From positions 1 to 39,156 of the forward strand of contig JAGWYS010000006.1 in NCBI GenBank assembly GCA_018969225.1: 39,156 nucleotides of DNA, written 5' to 3'. This document shows positions 1 to 8,170 of this stretch, one piece after another; position 1 is the stretch's first letter, and every line of letters starts with the position of its first letter. The position numbers and the translations under genes are program-made. The DNA is from Gemmatimonadota bacterium (GTDB taxonomy: Bacteria > Gemmatimonadota > Gemmatimonadetes > Gemmatimonadales > Gemmatimonadaceae). The notes below the pieces were generated by a model. It did not search any database, was not told the DNA's origin, and saw only the letters and a program-made list of their open reading frames with translations.

Positions 1-36
1 GGCGTCCTGGTAGTCGGGGGTGTCCTTGAGGGGCAT
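1..36 (-). CDS. 5' end of an unidentified gene, cut by the window edge
   Basis: On the minus strand an ATG at 36 opens a frame that runs off the left edge. Only twelve residues are visible (MPLKDTPDYQDA), with no stop. It lies in the same orientation as, and 57 bases downstream of, the serine hydrolase ending at 94. No Shine-Dalgarno sequence precedes the ATG; the upstream stretch is pyrimidine-rich. There is too little sequence to name a family. The call rests on the open frame and its position, so it could be spurious. Confidence 0.35.
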   Translation of the reverse strand, partial: MPLKDTPDYQDA

Positions 37-93
37 GGGGGAGGGGAAGGGAAAGAGGAGATCAGGGGCACAACCACCCGGCGAAAGCTATCC

Positions 94-1557
94 TCACCGC
101 CCCGCCGCGTCGGGCTCCCGCCCCAACACCATCCCCCGCACCCGCCCCGCCCCCAGCCGCAGCCCCGTCACGCGCCCGGCGGCATCCCGCACCGGCTCCA
201 GCTCCAGTCCGCGGGCCCCCACCCGGTCCGCCCCCAGCAACAGCAGCGGAAAGGGCGGATTGTCCCCCACGGACAGCGTGAGCGTGTCCCCGGCCGCCGC
301 CAGCCGATACCGCGCATCCAGCTCGGTGCTGTGGAAGGTCCCCGCCAGGGCACGCGCCAGCGTGGCGGGCACCCGCTGCGGCGCCTCGGCCGGCGCCTGC
401 GCGGCGCCCGACGCCACCGGGGCGGCAGTGGCGGGGCCCAGCGGCTGCCGAGTGACCCGCTCCATCACCTGCAGCGCCAGTCGCGACGGATTGGCGGTGG
501 CCGTGTTGCACAGCACCGCCACCGCCAGCCCCTCGTCGGGGAGGCGCAGGAAGTGCGTGCGATACCCCGCCAGCGCCCCGCCGTGCGCCACCACCGTCAC
601 GCCACGGTAGGTGCTGCGCGACAACCCCATGCCGTAGCCGTTGGCAATGGGACGGCCGTCAGCCAGCGAATCGGGCGTCCCCATGCGGCGCAGCAGCGGC
701 GCGAAGTCGGGGCGGTCAAACGCCGTCGCCCACCGCAGCAGGTCCTCCACCGAGGTGTACAGCCCGCCGTCCCCCACCACGTCCAGCAGGCTGTTGGCCA
801 GGTGCCACGCGCCCCCTTCGCGCACATGCCCGTTGGCCCGGCCTGGGACCAGCGCAGTGTGGTCATGCTGGAAGCGCGTCTGCCCCATCCCCAGCGGCGT
901 GAAGATCCGCGCGCGCGCGAAGTCGTCCAACCGCTGCCCCGTCACCCGCTGCACCACCAGCGACAGCAGCACGTACCCCGAGTTGGAGTACAGGTGCTCG
1001 CTGCCGGGGGCGAAGTTGAGCTGCCGCTGCCGCGCCAGCGCGTCCAGCACGGCGCGCTCGGTGATCACGAAGTCCGACGGCCGCCCCGCCAGGCTGGCCA
1101 GCATGAGGTAGTCGCGCAGCCCGCTCGTGTGGTTCAGTAGCTGCCGCAGCGTGATCGCCGAGGCGTGCGCGGGGAGCTCGGGCACGTAGCGGCGCACCGG
1201 GTCGTCCAGGCGCAGCCGTCCGTCCTGCTCCAGCAGCAGCACCGCCAGCGCCTGGAACTGCTTGGATACCGACGCCGCATAGAACACCGAGCGCGGCGAG
1301 AGCGGCGCCTGCCGCTCCAGGTCGGCGTAGCCGTAGCTCCGCGCCAGCAGCGTGCTGTCCCGCCGGGACGCGCCGACGACGCATCCCGGGGACACCCCCG
1401 CGGAAAATGGGGCGAACAGCGAATCAAGCGCCGCGAACGGTGCGGTGGACGGTGACGCAGAGGCGGGCTGGGCTGCCAGCGGGCGCGCCATCACCAAGGA
1501 CACCGCCAAGGCGACGGCGAGGGACGTGTCCCATCGAACCAGGGGCGTGCGGACCAT
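94..1557 (-). CDS. Secreted beta-lactamase-fold serine hydrolase (class C / EstB-like)
   Basis: The 487-residue protein starts at the ATG at 1557, which has GAGG five bases upstream and is followed directly by a signal peptide ending near LAAQ (residue 30). The class C beta-lactamase/penicillin-binding fold is shown by the SxxK nucleophile motif SVSK (96-99), LNHTSGL (about 141-147), the Y-S-N motif (190-192) and HGG (325-327). A further domain from about 390 to the end resembles the extra C-terminal beta domain (DUF3471-like) of such esterases and peptidases. It probably acts in the periplasm on D-amino-acid peptides, esters or lactams. The family is broad, so the substrate cannot be told and resistance to beta-lactams should not be assumed. 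It is divergent from the DUF305 gene across 234 bases. Confidence 0.9.
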   Translation of the reverse strand: MVRTPLVRWDTSLAVALAVSLVMARPLAAQPASASPSTAPFAALDSLFAPFSAGVSPGCVVGASRRDSTLLARSYGYADLERQAPLSPRSVFYAASVSKQFQALAVLLLEQDGRLRLDDPVRRYVPELPAHASAITLRQLLNHTSGLRDYLMLASLAGRPSDFVITERAVLDALARQRQLNFAPGSEHLYSNSGYVLLSLVVQRVTGQRLDDFARARIFTPLGMGQTRFQHDHTALVPGRANGHVREGGAWHLANSLLDVVGDGGLYTSVEDLLRWATAFDRPDFAPLLRRMGTPDSLADGRPIANGYGMGLSRSTYRGVTVVAHGGALAGYRTHFLRLPDEGLAVAVLCNTATANPSRLALQVMERVTRQPLGPATAAPVASGAAQAPAEAPQRVPATLARALAGTFHSTELDARYRLAAAGDTLTLSVGDNPPFPLLLLGADRVGARGLELEPVRDAAGRVTGLRLGAGRVRGMVLGREPDAAGR

Positions 1558-1791
1558 CGGGACCTCGGCGAAGTGGCAACACGGCGGGGCGCGGCATGGC
1601 GGCCGCGATGTCCAAGCTGCGTTGCCGTCGGGGGACGCGGCAAGCCGCAGCGCCCGCTCGAGCACCGTGTGGAGTGCCCCGCGGTTGTCTGGTGCTCCGG
1701 CTCCCCGCACCGTATCGTCTCATGGTCCGCGCCGGGCTCCCCGACCGCCCCGTTGGTCGGTGCGCCCCGCCGTCTCCCGAGCGCCCTCGCC

Positions 1792-2403
1792 ATGACCCGC
1801 CGCCCCACCCGCTTCGCCCTCGCGGCCCTCACCCTGCTGGCCGTCGCCGCATCCCCCGCGGCGGCCCAGCATGGTGACCACGCGCACCACATGATGGGCC
1901 CCGAGATCGTCATCCCCCCCGGGGCCGGCTACACCAAGGCCGACGTCCAGTTCATGCAGGGGATGATCGCGCACCATGCGCAGGCCATCGTCATGTCGCG
2001 CCTGGCCGAGTCCAACGGCGCCAACCCGCAGGTGCTCAAGCTGTCGCGCAAGATCGACCAGTCGCAGATCCCCGAGATCCTCATCATGCAGGATTGGCTG
2101 CGCCGCCACGGGCAGTTCGCCCCCGACACCAGCTCCTGGCGCGGCATGCGCATGGACGGCATGCTGGACGACGCGGAGATGGCCGCGCTGGCGGCCGCGC
2201 GCGGCACCGCCTTCGACCGCCTCTTCCTGGTGGGGATGATCAAGCACCACGCGGGCGCGCTTAAAATGGTGGAGGACCTGTTCAAGGTGCCCGGCGCCGG
2301 CCAGGAGGTGGACGCCAACGTCTTCGCCAACGACGTCGTCACCGCGCAGACCGCCGAGATCGGCATCATGCGCCGCCTGCTCGCCCAGCTCCCCCCCGGC
2401 TGA
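1792..2403 (+). CDS. DUF305 family ferritin-like protein
   Basis: A 203-residue exported protein with a signal peptide cleaved near ASPAAAQ (residue 26). It has the two signature His pairs of DUF305: MIAHHAQA (59-66) and MIKHHAGA (about 151-158), each in a long helix, plus His-rich residues after the cleavage site. DUF305 proteins are four-helix ferritin-like bundles; metal binding has been proposed but the function is not settled. The ATG at 1792 is chosen because it opens the signal peptide. The LVIVD-repeat gene follows after 58 bases on the same strand, so the two are probably co-transcribed and both products act outside the cytoplasm. Confidence 0.9.
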   Translation: MTRRPTRFALAALTLLAVAASPAAAQHGDHAHHMMGPEIVIPPGAGYTKADVQFMQGMIAHHAQAIVMSRLAESNGANPQVLKLSRKIDQSQIPEILIMQDWLRRHGQFAPDTSSWRGMRMDGMLDDAEMAALAAARGTAFDRLFLVGMIKHHAGALKMVEDLFKVPGAGQEVDANVFANDVVTAQTAEIGIMRRLLAQLPPG

Positions 2404-2461
2404 CCGCCGGCGCGTTCCCTGTCGCGTTCCCGCCCCACCCCCACCACCGGAGTCTGACACG

Positions 2462-4300
2462 ATGCGCGTCCTGCGCGGCCTGATCCTCCTTGCAGCCTCG
2501 GCGCTGGCGCCGGCTGCGCTGCACGGCCAGTCGTACCCCACCAACAAGGACCCCCGCACCACCCTCAAGCCCGGGCGCTTCGACGCGGGCGAGGCCATCA
2601 GCAACATGCGGAAGGTGTCCTTCACCCCCAAGCCGGCGGCGTTCGACACGGCGCGCGGGCTCACCTTCGTGAACTCCGACCTGGCCTTCGGCACCCACTA
2701 CATCTACCAGGCCAACTTCGCCGGCTTCACCATCTGGGACGTCACCGACCCCGCCAAGCCGGTGCTGGCATCGGCCACCCGCTGCATCACCTCGCAGGGC
2801 GACCCCACCATCTGGGGCACCCTGTTGTTCCTTTCCGCCGAGGGGGCGGGCAACCGCAACGACTGCGGCGACGGCGGCGTGCAGGACCCCAAGGATCACA
2901 TGGCCGGCGTGCGCATCTTCGACGTGAGCAACCCCAAGGCGCCGCGGCTGGTGAAGAACGTGCAGACCTGCAAGGGCTCGCATACGCACACCGTGGTCCC
3001 CAGCCCCACGGACCCGAATGTCATCTACCTGTACGTGTCGGGGCAGCAGGCGGCGCGCCCGGAGACGGAGCTGGCGGGGTGCAAGAACGGCACCGACCCC
3101 GACGATCCCGCCAACTCGCTGTTCCAGCTGGACATCATCAAGGTGGAGCTGAACCGCCCCGAGAACGCGCGCGTGATCCCCGGCGCGCGCATCTTCTCCG
3201 GGCTGGACGGCGGCGGGGAGTGCAAGAAGTTCTGCGCCCCGGTGGACCCGCGTCGCGCGGGCGCCGCGCGCACGCGCCCCGCCCCCAACCCGGAGATGCC
3301 CACGGGGCCGCGCAACTGCCATGACGTGACCGCCTACCCGTCCAAGGGGCTCCTCGCGGCCTCCTGCTCCACCCACTCCATCCTGGTGGACATCTCCAAC
3401 CCCGAGAAGCCGTTCCGCATCGACGCGCTGGCCGACAGCAACAACTTCCAGGGGCGGCACACGGCGGCGTTCAGCAACGACGGCACGAAGCTCATCCAGA
3501 CCGACGAGTGGGGGGGCGGCACCGGCCCCATGTGCCAGGCCTCCAGCATGATCGAGCTGGGGGGGAACACGGTCATCACGCTGGACGCGAAGAAGCGGCA
3601 GAAGCAGCGCGCGTACTTCAAGCTGCCGGCGGCGCAGGCGGCCGAGGAGAACTGCGTGTCGCACAACGGCGGACTCATCCCCGTGCCGGGGCGCGACCTG
3701 TACGTGCAGGGGTGGTATCAGGGGGGCGTGAACATCATGGACTTCACCGATCCCGACAACGCCTTCGAGATCGGCTACTTCGACCGCGGCTCCATCAACC
3801 CGCCGCGCCCGGTGGACGTGCCGGCGGGCGCCGAAGGGAACACGCTGGCCACGCGCGGCGGCGGGCTCACCATCGGCGGGTCGTGGGGGGCGTACTACTG
3901 GAACGGCCTCATCGTCTCCTCCGAGCTGGACCGCGGGCTGGACATCCTCGAGCTCACCCCCAGCGAGCACCTCTCGGCCAACGAGATCGCGGCGGCCAAG
4001 CTGGTGCAGTTCACCGAGTACAACCCGCAGAGCCAGCCGAAGATGACCTGGCCCCCCGCCTTCGTGGTGGTGCGGTCGTACCTCGACCAGCTGGTGCGCA
4101 ACCAGGGGCTGGCCGCCGAGCGCACCACGGCCATCGCCGCGGCGCTGGACGTGGCGGAGATGAAGGGGGGGGTGGCGCGCGCCACCGCGCTCACCGCGCT
4201 GGCCCGTCAGGTGGACGCCGATGCCAAGGGCGCCAAGGACGCGGCGCGGGTGCGCACCATGGCCGGGGAGATCCGCCGCCTGGCGGCGGCCACAAAGTAG
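2462..4300 (+). CDS. Secreted LVIVD-repeat beta-propeller protein
   Basis: A 612-residue protein with a signal peptide ending near ALHGQ (residue 23). LVIVD-type propeller blades recur: TIWDVTDPAKP (about 89), VRIFDVSNPKAP (about 150), ILVDISNPEKP (about 306), NIMDFTDPDN (about 424) and LDILELTPSE (about 493). Such proteins are thought to be cell-surface or periplasmic propellers. Several Cys residues (for example in TRCITS and NDCGDGG) may form disulfides. The C-terminal 80 residues are helical, Ala- and Lys-rich, and outside the propeller. It follows the DUF305 gene, so a shared periplasmic role is likely, but the partner or ligand cannot be inferred. A GC-rich hairpin follows the stop. Confidence 0.85.
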   Translation: MRVLRGLILLAASALAPAALHGQSYPTNKDPRTTLKPGRFDAGEAISNMRKVSFTPKPAAFDTARGLTFVNSDLAFGTHYIYQANFAGFTIWDVTDPAKPVLASATRCITSQGDPTIWGTLLFLSAEGAGNRNDCGDGGVQDPKDHMAGVRIFDVSNPKAPRLVKNVQTCKGSHTHTVVPSPTDPNVIYLYVSGQQAARPETELAGCKNGTDPDDPANSLFQLDIIKVELNRPENARVIPGARIFSGLDGGGECKKFCAPVDPRRAGAARTRPAPNPEMPTGPRNCHDVTAYPSKGLLAASCSTHSILVDISNPEKPFRIDALADSNNFQGRHTAAFSNDGTKLIQTDEWGGGTGPMCQASSMIELGGNTVITLDAKKRQKQRAYFKLPAAQAAEENCVSHNGGLIPVPGRDLYVQGWYQGGVNIMDFTDPDNAFEIGYFDRGSINPPRPVDVPAGAEGNTLATRGGGLTIGGSWGAYYWNGLIVSSELDRGLDILELTPSEHLSANEIAAAKLVQFTEYNPQSQPKMTWPPAFVVVRSYLDQLVRNQGLAAERTTAIAAALDVAEMKGGVARATALTALARQVDADAKGAKDAARVRTMAGEIRRLAAATK

Positions 4301-4330
4301 CGGCCGCTCCGGGGGATACCCCCCGCAGGA

Positions 4331-4364
4331 ACACGCGGGCGCCCTCGCGAGGGGGCGCCCGTGT
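4331..4364 (+). terminator. Candidate hairpin terminator after the LVIVD gene
   Basis: A ten-pair GC-rich stem (4337-4346 with 4351-4360, one G-T pair) closes on a GCGA tetraloop, with outer ACAC/GTGT arms (4331-4334 and 4361-4364). It lies 30 bases after the LVIVD stop and before the vapBC promoter. There is no T tract, so intrinsic termination is uncertain. Confidence 0.55.
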
Positions 4365-4403
4365 GCGTTGGGGGGGATAACCGTCAGAGATCGATGCCGC
4401 TGA

Positions 4404-4439
4404 TTGATGTATATTGATGATCAATATATCATTATTTCA
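4404..4439 (+). promoter_or_regulatory. vapBC promoter with overlapping operator
   Basis: An AT-rich island in GC-rich DNA. A -35-like TTGATG (4404-4409) is spaced 17 bases from a -10-like TATCAT (4427-4432), which ends six bases before the vapB ATG at 4439. No ribosome-binding site can fit, so the transcript is probably leaderless. A near-perfect inverted repeat, TATATTGAT (4410-4418) and ATCAATATA (4420-4428) around a single G, fills the spacer and is the obvious candidate operator for VapB autoregulation. Confidence 0.65.
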
Positions 4440-4684
4440 TGCCCCTCCAAATCGCCAATCCCGTCGTCGTGGACAAGGTGGAACGCCTCGCCCGTGCCAT
4501 CGGCATGTCCAAGACCGCCCTCGTGGAGCGCGCCGTGGACTGTCTGGCCGCCGAGCTCGCCCTGGATCAGGCGGGCGCGCAGGGCGACCGGATGGACGCG
4601 CTCCTCGCCCAGCTGGACCGGCTCCCCGACCGTCCGGACGCCTTCAATCCCGTCGTGTGGGACGAGGCCGGACTCCCCGCATGA
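4439..4684 (+). CDS. vapB: VapB-type antitoxin (PSK_trans_fac / Rv0623-like)
   Basis: An 81-residue protein. The N-terminal half (IANPVVVDKVERLA, then GMSKTALVERAVDCL) matches the DNA-binding part of the Rv0623-like antitoxin family. The end, NPVVWDEAGLPA, matches the conserved C-terminal 'D..GLP' tail seen in that family. It would dimerise, bind the operator at 4410-4428, and cover the active site of VapC. Its TGA overlaps the ATG of vapC by four bases (ATGA, 4681-4684), the usual coupling of toxin translation to antitoxin translation. Confidence 0.85.
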   Translation: MPLQIANPVVVDKVERLARAIGMSKTALVERAVDCLAAELALDQAGAQGDRMDALLAQLDRLPDRPDAFNPVVWDEAGLPA

Positions 4685-5103
4685 TCGCCGCGGACACCTC
4701 GGCGCTGCTGGCCATCGCCTTCGGGGAACCCGAGCGCGCGGCGTTTCTGGGATGCGTGCGGTCGGCACGCCGCACCCTCGTGAGCGTCGTCTCCGTGGTG
4801 GAGGCGCGCATGGTGGTGCACGGCCGCAAGGGGCAGGCGGGGGTGATCCTGCTGGACGACCTCCTGCGGCAGCCGGTGTTCCAGCTCTGCTCCCCCGACG
4901 CGAACGAGATGGAGATCGCATACGAGGCGTTCGTGACCTACGGGCGCGGCAGCGGCCACCCCGCCGCGCTCAACTTCGGCGACGTGTTCAGCTACGCGCT
5001 GGCCAAGGCGCGCGGCGTGCCGCTGCTGTTCAAGGGCGACGACTTCGCGCGCACGGACCTGATCTCGGCGCTGCCACCGTCACCGGACCCCCGCGCCGGT
5101 TAG
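4681..5103 (+). CDS. vapC: VapC PIN-domain ribonuclease toxin
   Basis: A 140-residue PIN-domain protein. The acidic active-site residues are visible: D5 (IAADTSALL), E41 (VVEARM), D101 (LNFGDVFSYALA) and D120/D121 (KGDDF). Related VapC toxins are Mg-dependent endoribonucleases that cut tRNA or rRNA; the target here is unknown. The start is the ATG overlapping the vapB stop. It runs tail to tail into the ABC-type permease on the other strand, and the two stop codons overlap (5100-5103). The module therefore abuts the truncated end of that gene. Confidence 0.9.
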   Translation: MIAADTSALLAIAFGEPERAAFLGCVRSARRTLVSVVSVVEARMVVHGRKGQAGVILLDDLLRQPVFQLCSPDANEMEIAYEAFVTYGRGSGHPAALNFGDVFSYALAKARGVPLLFKGDDFARTDLISALPPSPDPRAG

Positions 5104-6602
5104 CACGCCCCGTACCCCCCCCACGGCGCCGCCAGCGCGCGCGCCCCCAGCGCGATCGCCGTCACCCACGCGCCAATCACCAGCAGGTGCGCCGCCGTCT
5201 TGTGGCGCACCATCAGCTGCACCGCCAGCGAACCCGCCAGCAGCCCCGCAAACAGCGGCGCCGACACCCCGAACAGCCATCGCGCCGCACACCCCGGTGC
5301 CGACACGCCTCCCCGCAGCAACGGCAGCGCCACGGCCAGCAGCCACAGCGCCGCGGGGAGCAGCAGCAGCCCCGTCAGCACCCCCGCGGTGCGCCCGGCC
5401 AGCCGCACCCACGGCGCTCCCGGCAGCGCGCGCATCACCCCGTCGATGCGCAGGTCGCGGTCGCGCCACACCAGCTCCCCCGCGTAGATGGTGGCCACCA
5501 GGATGCCGAACAGCCGCGCATGGAACTCCAGCCCGCGCAGCAGCGCCGGCGCGTCCCCCGCCACGGACCAGCCGTTGGCCAGCGCGTTCAGCACGGCCAG
5601 GATCACCAGCGCCGCAAACCCCCGCTCCCGCACCACCCACCGCCACCCGAAGCGCCACTCGGTCGCCCCCTGGTGCCACGCCGAGGGCATCCCCCGCGTC
5701 GCCGGCGATGGCGACGGTGGTGACAACGGGACCGACACCACGGGCGCGCGCACCCGCGCCGGGCGCGCCTCCGCCAGCCGCTCGCCCCCCAGCACCGGGC
5801 GCCACGTGCGCACGGTCCACGCCAGCACCCCCAGCGCCACCAGCAGCCACGCGGCGCGGTGCCACAGCAGCCCCCCGGTCCATGGCAACGGGCGCGACGC
5901 ACGCTCGGTCTCGCTCCACCCGGCGGTGAGCTGCGTGAGCGCGGCGTTGCCGAAGGGATCCAGCCACATCCCCGCCGGCTCCCCGCGCGCCACCAGCCCC
6001 AGCCCCGTCTGCCACAGCCCCACCAGCCCGATCCCCACCAGCAGGATCACGGCAAAGCCCCCCGACCGCGCGCCGGCGGCAAAGAACAGCGCCGCCACCA
6101 GCACCACCGTGGGGAGCACCAGCACCCCGAAGGGAGCCAGGAGGTCCGCAGGGCTCCACGCCCCCACGGTGGCGCGGTCCCCCAGCGCGAACCCCGCCGC
6201 CAGTCCCACGGGGATCAGCGCGTACACCGCCAGCAGCACCGTCAGCGTCCCCACGAAGCGCCCCAGCAGGTAGGCGGGCCACGGCACCGGCGTGGCCAGC
6301 AGCAGCCCCTGCGTGCGCCCCGCCACGTCGCGCAGCACGGTGGTGGCGGCAATCATCGCGGTGATCACCTGGCCGAAGGCGGTGAGCCCCGCCATCGCCT
6401 GCGCCACCGCCCACGGCGCGGCGCGCGGCACGCCCCCGCGGTTCCCCACCAGCTCCACCACGCCGCTGGCACCGTACCCCAGCGGCAGCAGCAGGAACAC
6501 CAGCGCCGCCAGCCACGCCAGGAACTCCCGCCGCTGGGCGCGCAGCTCGAAGGCGGCCAGCGCCAGCAGCGGTGCCAGGAAGGGGGCGCGCACGCCGGAC
6601 AT
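5100..6602 (-). CDS. ABC-2 type permease, apparently lacking its C-terminal part
   Basis: A 500-residue membrane protein with about ten to twelve hydrophobic segments in two blocks separated by a soluble stretch (about residues 270-310). The first block (FELRAQRREF, then AITAMIAATTVLRD) and second block (IYAGELVWRDRDLRIDGVM, then a paired-helix region) resemble the permease half of large bacterial proteins that join an ABC-2 permease to an M1 aminopeptidase-like domain. The peptidase half is absent: the frame ends at GGYGAC just after a transmembrane helix, where vapC begins on the other strand. No ATPase gene is adjacent. The ATG at 6602 is chosen over longer frames because hydrophobic sequence starts soon after. 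Whether it is functional is unclear; a naturally short permease is the alternative. Confidence 0.7.
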   Translation of the reverse strand: MSGVRAPFLAPLLALAAFELRAQRREFLAWLAALVFLLLPLGYGASGVVELVGNRGGVPRAAPWAVAQAMAGLTAFGQVITAMIAATTVLRDVAGRTQGLLLATPVPWPAYLLGRFVGTLTVLLAVYALIPVGLAAGFALGDRATVGAWSPADLLAPFGVLVLPTVVLVAALFFAAGARSGGFAVILLVGIGLVGLWQTGLGLVARGEPAGMWLDPFGNAALTQLTAGWSETERASRPLPWTGGLLWHRAAWLLVALGVLAWTVRTWRPVLGGERLAEARPARVRAPVVSVPLSPPSPSPATRGMPSAWHQGATEWRFGWRWVVRERGFAALVILAVLNALANGWSVAGDAPALLRGLEFHARLFGILVATIYAGELVWRDRDLRIDGVMRALPGAPWVRLAGRTAGVLTGLLLLPAALWLLAVALPLLRGGVSAPGCAARWLFGVSAPLFAGLLAGSLAVQLMVRHKTAAHLLVIGAWVTAIALGARALAAPWGGYGAC

Positions 6603-6632
6603 GTCCGCAATATCGCGCGGGCTGTCCGCGCC

Positions 6633-6650
6633 GTATACTCGCCGGTATAC
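6633..6650. promoter_or_regulatory. Paired GTATAC palindromes in a divergent promoter region
   Basis: Two GTATAC hexamers (6633-6638 and 6645-6650) lie twelve bases apart in the 121-base gap between the divergent permease and hydrolase genes. They are the only AT-rich part of the gap. TATACT at 6634-6639 could be a -10 box for the hydrolase operon. Either a promoter or an operator is possible; the evidence is only composition and symmetry. Confidence 0.35.
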
Positions 6651-6723
6651 CAGCCCCCCCGGCGCACCGACCGCCCCGCCCCACCCTCCCCCGACCCGTC
6701 TCCGTCCCCACTCGCCCGCCGTC

Positions 6724-8169
6724 ATGCGCCCCTTCGATATCGTCGCGCTTCTGGTGGTCGCCATCGCGGCGCTCGCGGTGTTCCTCCCGCGCACCCCCCT
6801 GGCCGCCCTCCCGCGCCACCTCCCCATGGCCACGCTGCTGGTGGCGGGCGCGCACCTGGCGGTGGCCTTCCGCCCCTTCTTCATCCCCGTCTACGGACTC
6901 GCGCTGCTCACCGCATGGGGGGCCAACCCCCGTCGGCAAGGATCGGTGTGGATGCGACGCCTGGCCGGCATCACCGGGGTGGCGGCGCTGGCCGCCGGCG
7001 GGCTGCTGGCCTGGGCCTTCCCCCTCGTGACGCTCCCCGCCCCCGACGGCCCCTACGCCATCGGCACGCGCGAGCTGGTGCTGGTGGACAGCGCCCGCGC
7101 CGAGGAGCTCACCCCCGAGCCCAACGACCGGCGCGTGCTCCCGGTGCGCGTCTGGTACCCCGCCGACTCGGCCGTCGGCCCCGCGCAGCCGCTCCTGTCG
7201 CGCGACCGGGCGCGCGCCTTCGCCGGCGCCCTGGGGCTGCCCCGCTTCGTGCTCGACCACCTCGGCGCCACCGCCACGCACAGCCACCCCGCCGCCCCGC
7301 TCAGCGCCCGCGAGGCGCGCTGGCCGGTGGTGGTCTTCTCCCACGGCTACGGCATCGGGTTCGAGGGGCAGAACACCGTGCAGATGGAGGCGCTCGCGTC
7401 GCACGGGTACGTGGTGGTCAGCATCCTGCACCCGTGGGAGTCGCTGGCCACCCGCCTCCCCGACGGCCGCCTGGCCGTTCCCGCCCCCGAGCCGCCCATG
7501 CCCGGCGGCGCCGACAGCGCGCGCGTCATGGCCACCTTCGCGCGTCTGGGGACCGAGCGCGACACCGCCGCCCTGGTGCAGGTCATCCGCGACGCGCACG
7601 CCGTCCGCGACCTCCGCCCCTCGATGGACCGCTGGACCGCCGACACCCGCCTCGTCCTTGACGAGCTGGCGCGCCGCGGCACCCCGGGCGCCCCCGACTC
7701 GCTCTTCCCCGGGCGCCTGATCACCGACCGCGTCGGGATCTTCGGGATGTCCTTCGGCGGCGCCACGGCGGCGAACTTCTGCACCCTCGACGCGCGGTGC
7801 GCCGGGGGGATGAACCTGGACGGCCTCACCTTCGGCGAGGCCACCGACACCCCCATGCCGCGCCCCTTCTTCTTCGTCACCGGCGCCCCCAACCGCGAGA
7901 TGCACACGCTGTTCTTCCAGCGCGCCACGGCCTCGGCCTGGTCCATGACGGTGGCCCGCACGCAGCACATCGACTTCACCGACTTCGGCTGGTTCTCCCC
8001 CCTCCCCGCCAAGGTGGGGATGCTCGGCGGCATCGAGCCCGCGCGCATGCACGCCATCATGAACGACGCCGTGCTGGCCTTCTTTGGCACCACGCTGCGC
8101 GGGCAGCCCTTCGACCCGGGTCGCCTCACACGCCACGCCGACGTCACCCTCACCCGGCGGACCCCCTGA
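6724..8169 (+). CDS. Membrane-anchored alpha/beta hydrolase, PAF-acetylhydrolase-like
   Basis: A 481-residue protein. The first 100 residues hold three or four hydrophobic helices, which place the enzyme in the membrane. The catalytic domain (about 115-481) resembles plasma PAF-acetylhydrolase/dienelactone-hydrolase proteins: VRVWYPAD (141-148), FSHGYG (205-210, oxyanion region), the nucleophile elbow GMSFGG with S343, MNLDG with D366 as a candidate acid, and a late His in RTQHIDF. It probably cleaves short acyl esters or amides. The next gene, a transporter, starts one base after this stop, and an acyl-CoA ligase follows. This suggests that the released acid is moved and activated; the substrate is unknown. 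Confidence 0.85.
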   Translation: MRPFDIVALLVVAIAALAVFLPRTPLAALPRHLPMATLLVAGAHLAVAFRPFFIPVYGLALLTAWGANPRRQGSVWMRRLAGITGVAALAAGGLLAWAFPLVTLPAPDGPYAIGTRELVLVDSARAEELTPEPNDRRVLPVRVWYPADSAVGPAQPLLSRDRARAFAGALGLPRFVLDHLGATATHSHPAAPLSAREARWPVVVFSHGYGIGFEGQNTVQMEALASHGYVVVSILHPWESLATRLPDGRLAVPAPEPPMPGGADSARVMATFARLGTERDTAALVQVIRDAHAVRDLRPSMDRWTADTRLVLDELARRGTPGAPDSLFPGRLITDRVGIFGMSFGGATAANFCTLDARCAGGMNLDGLTFGEATDTPMPRPFFFVTGAPNREMHTLFFQRATASAWSMTVARTQHIDFTDFGWFSPLPAKVGMLGGIEPARMHAIMNDAVLAFFGTTLRGQPFDPGRLTRHADVTLTRRTP

Positions 8170-8170
8170 C

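Noticed and set aside
8084-8170. An earlier ATG for the MFS gene inside the hydrolase gene
   Set aside because: The added residues are low-complexity (Ser/Pro/Thr). The GTG at 8171, one base after the hydrolase stop, gives a normal N-terminus.
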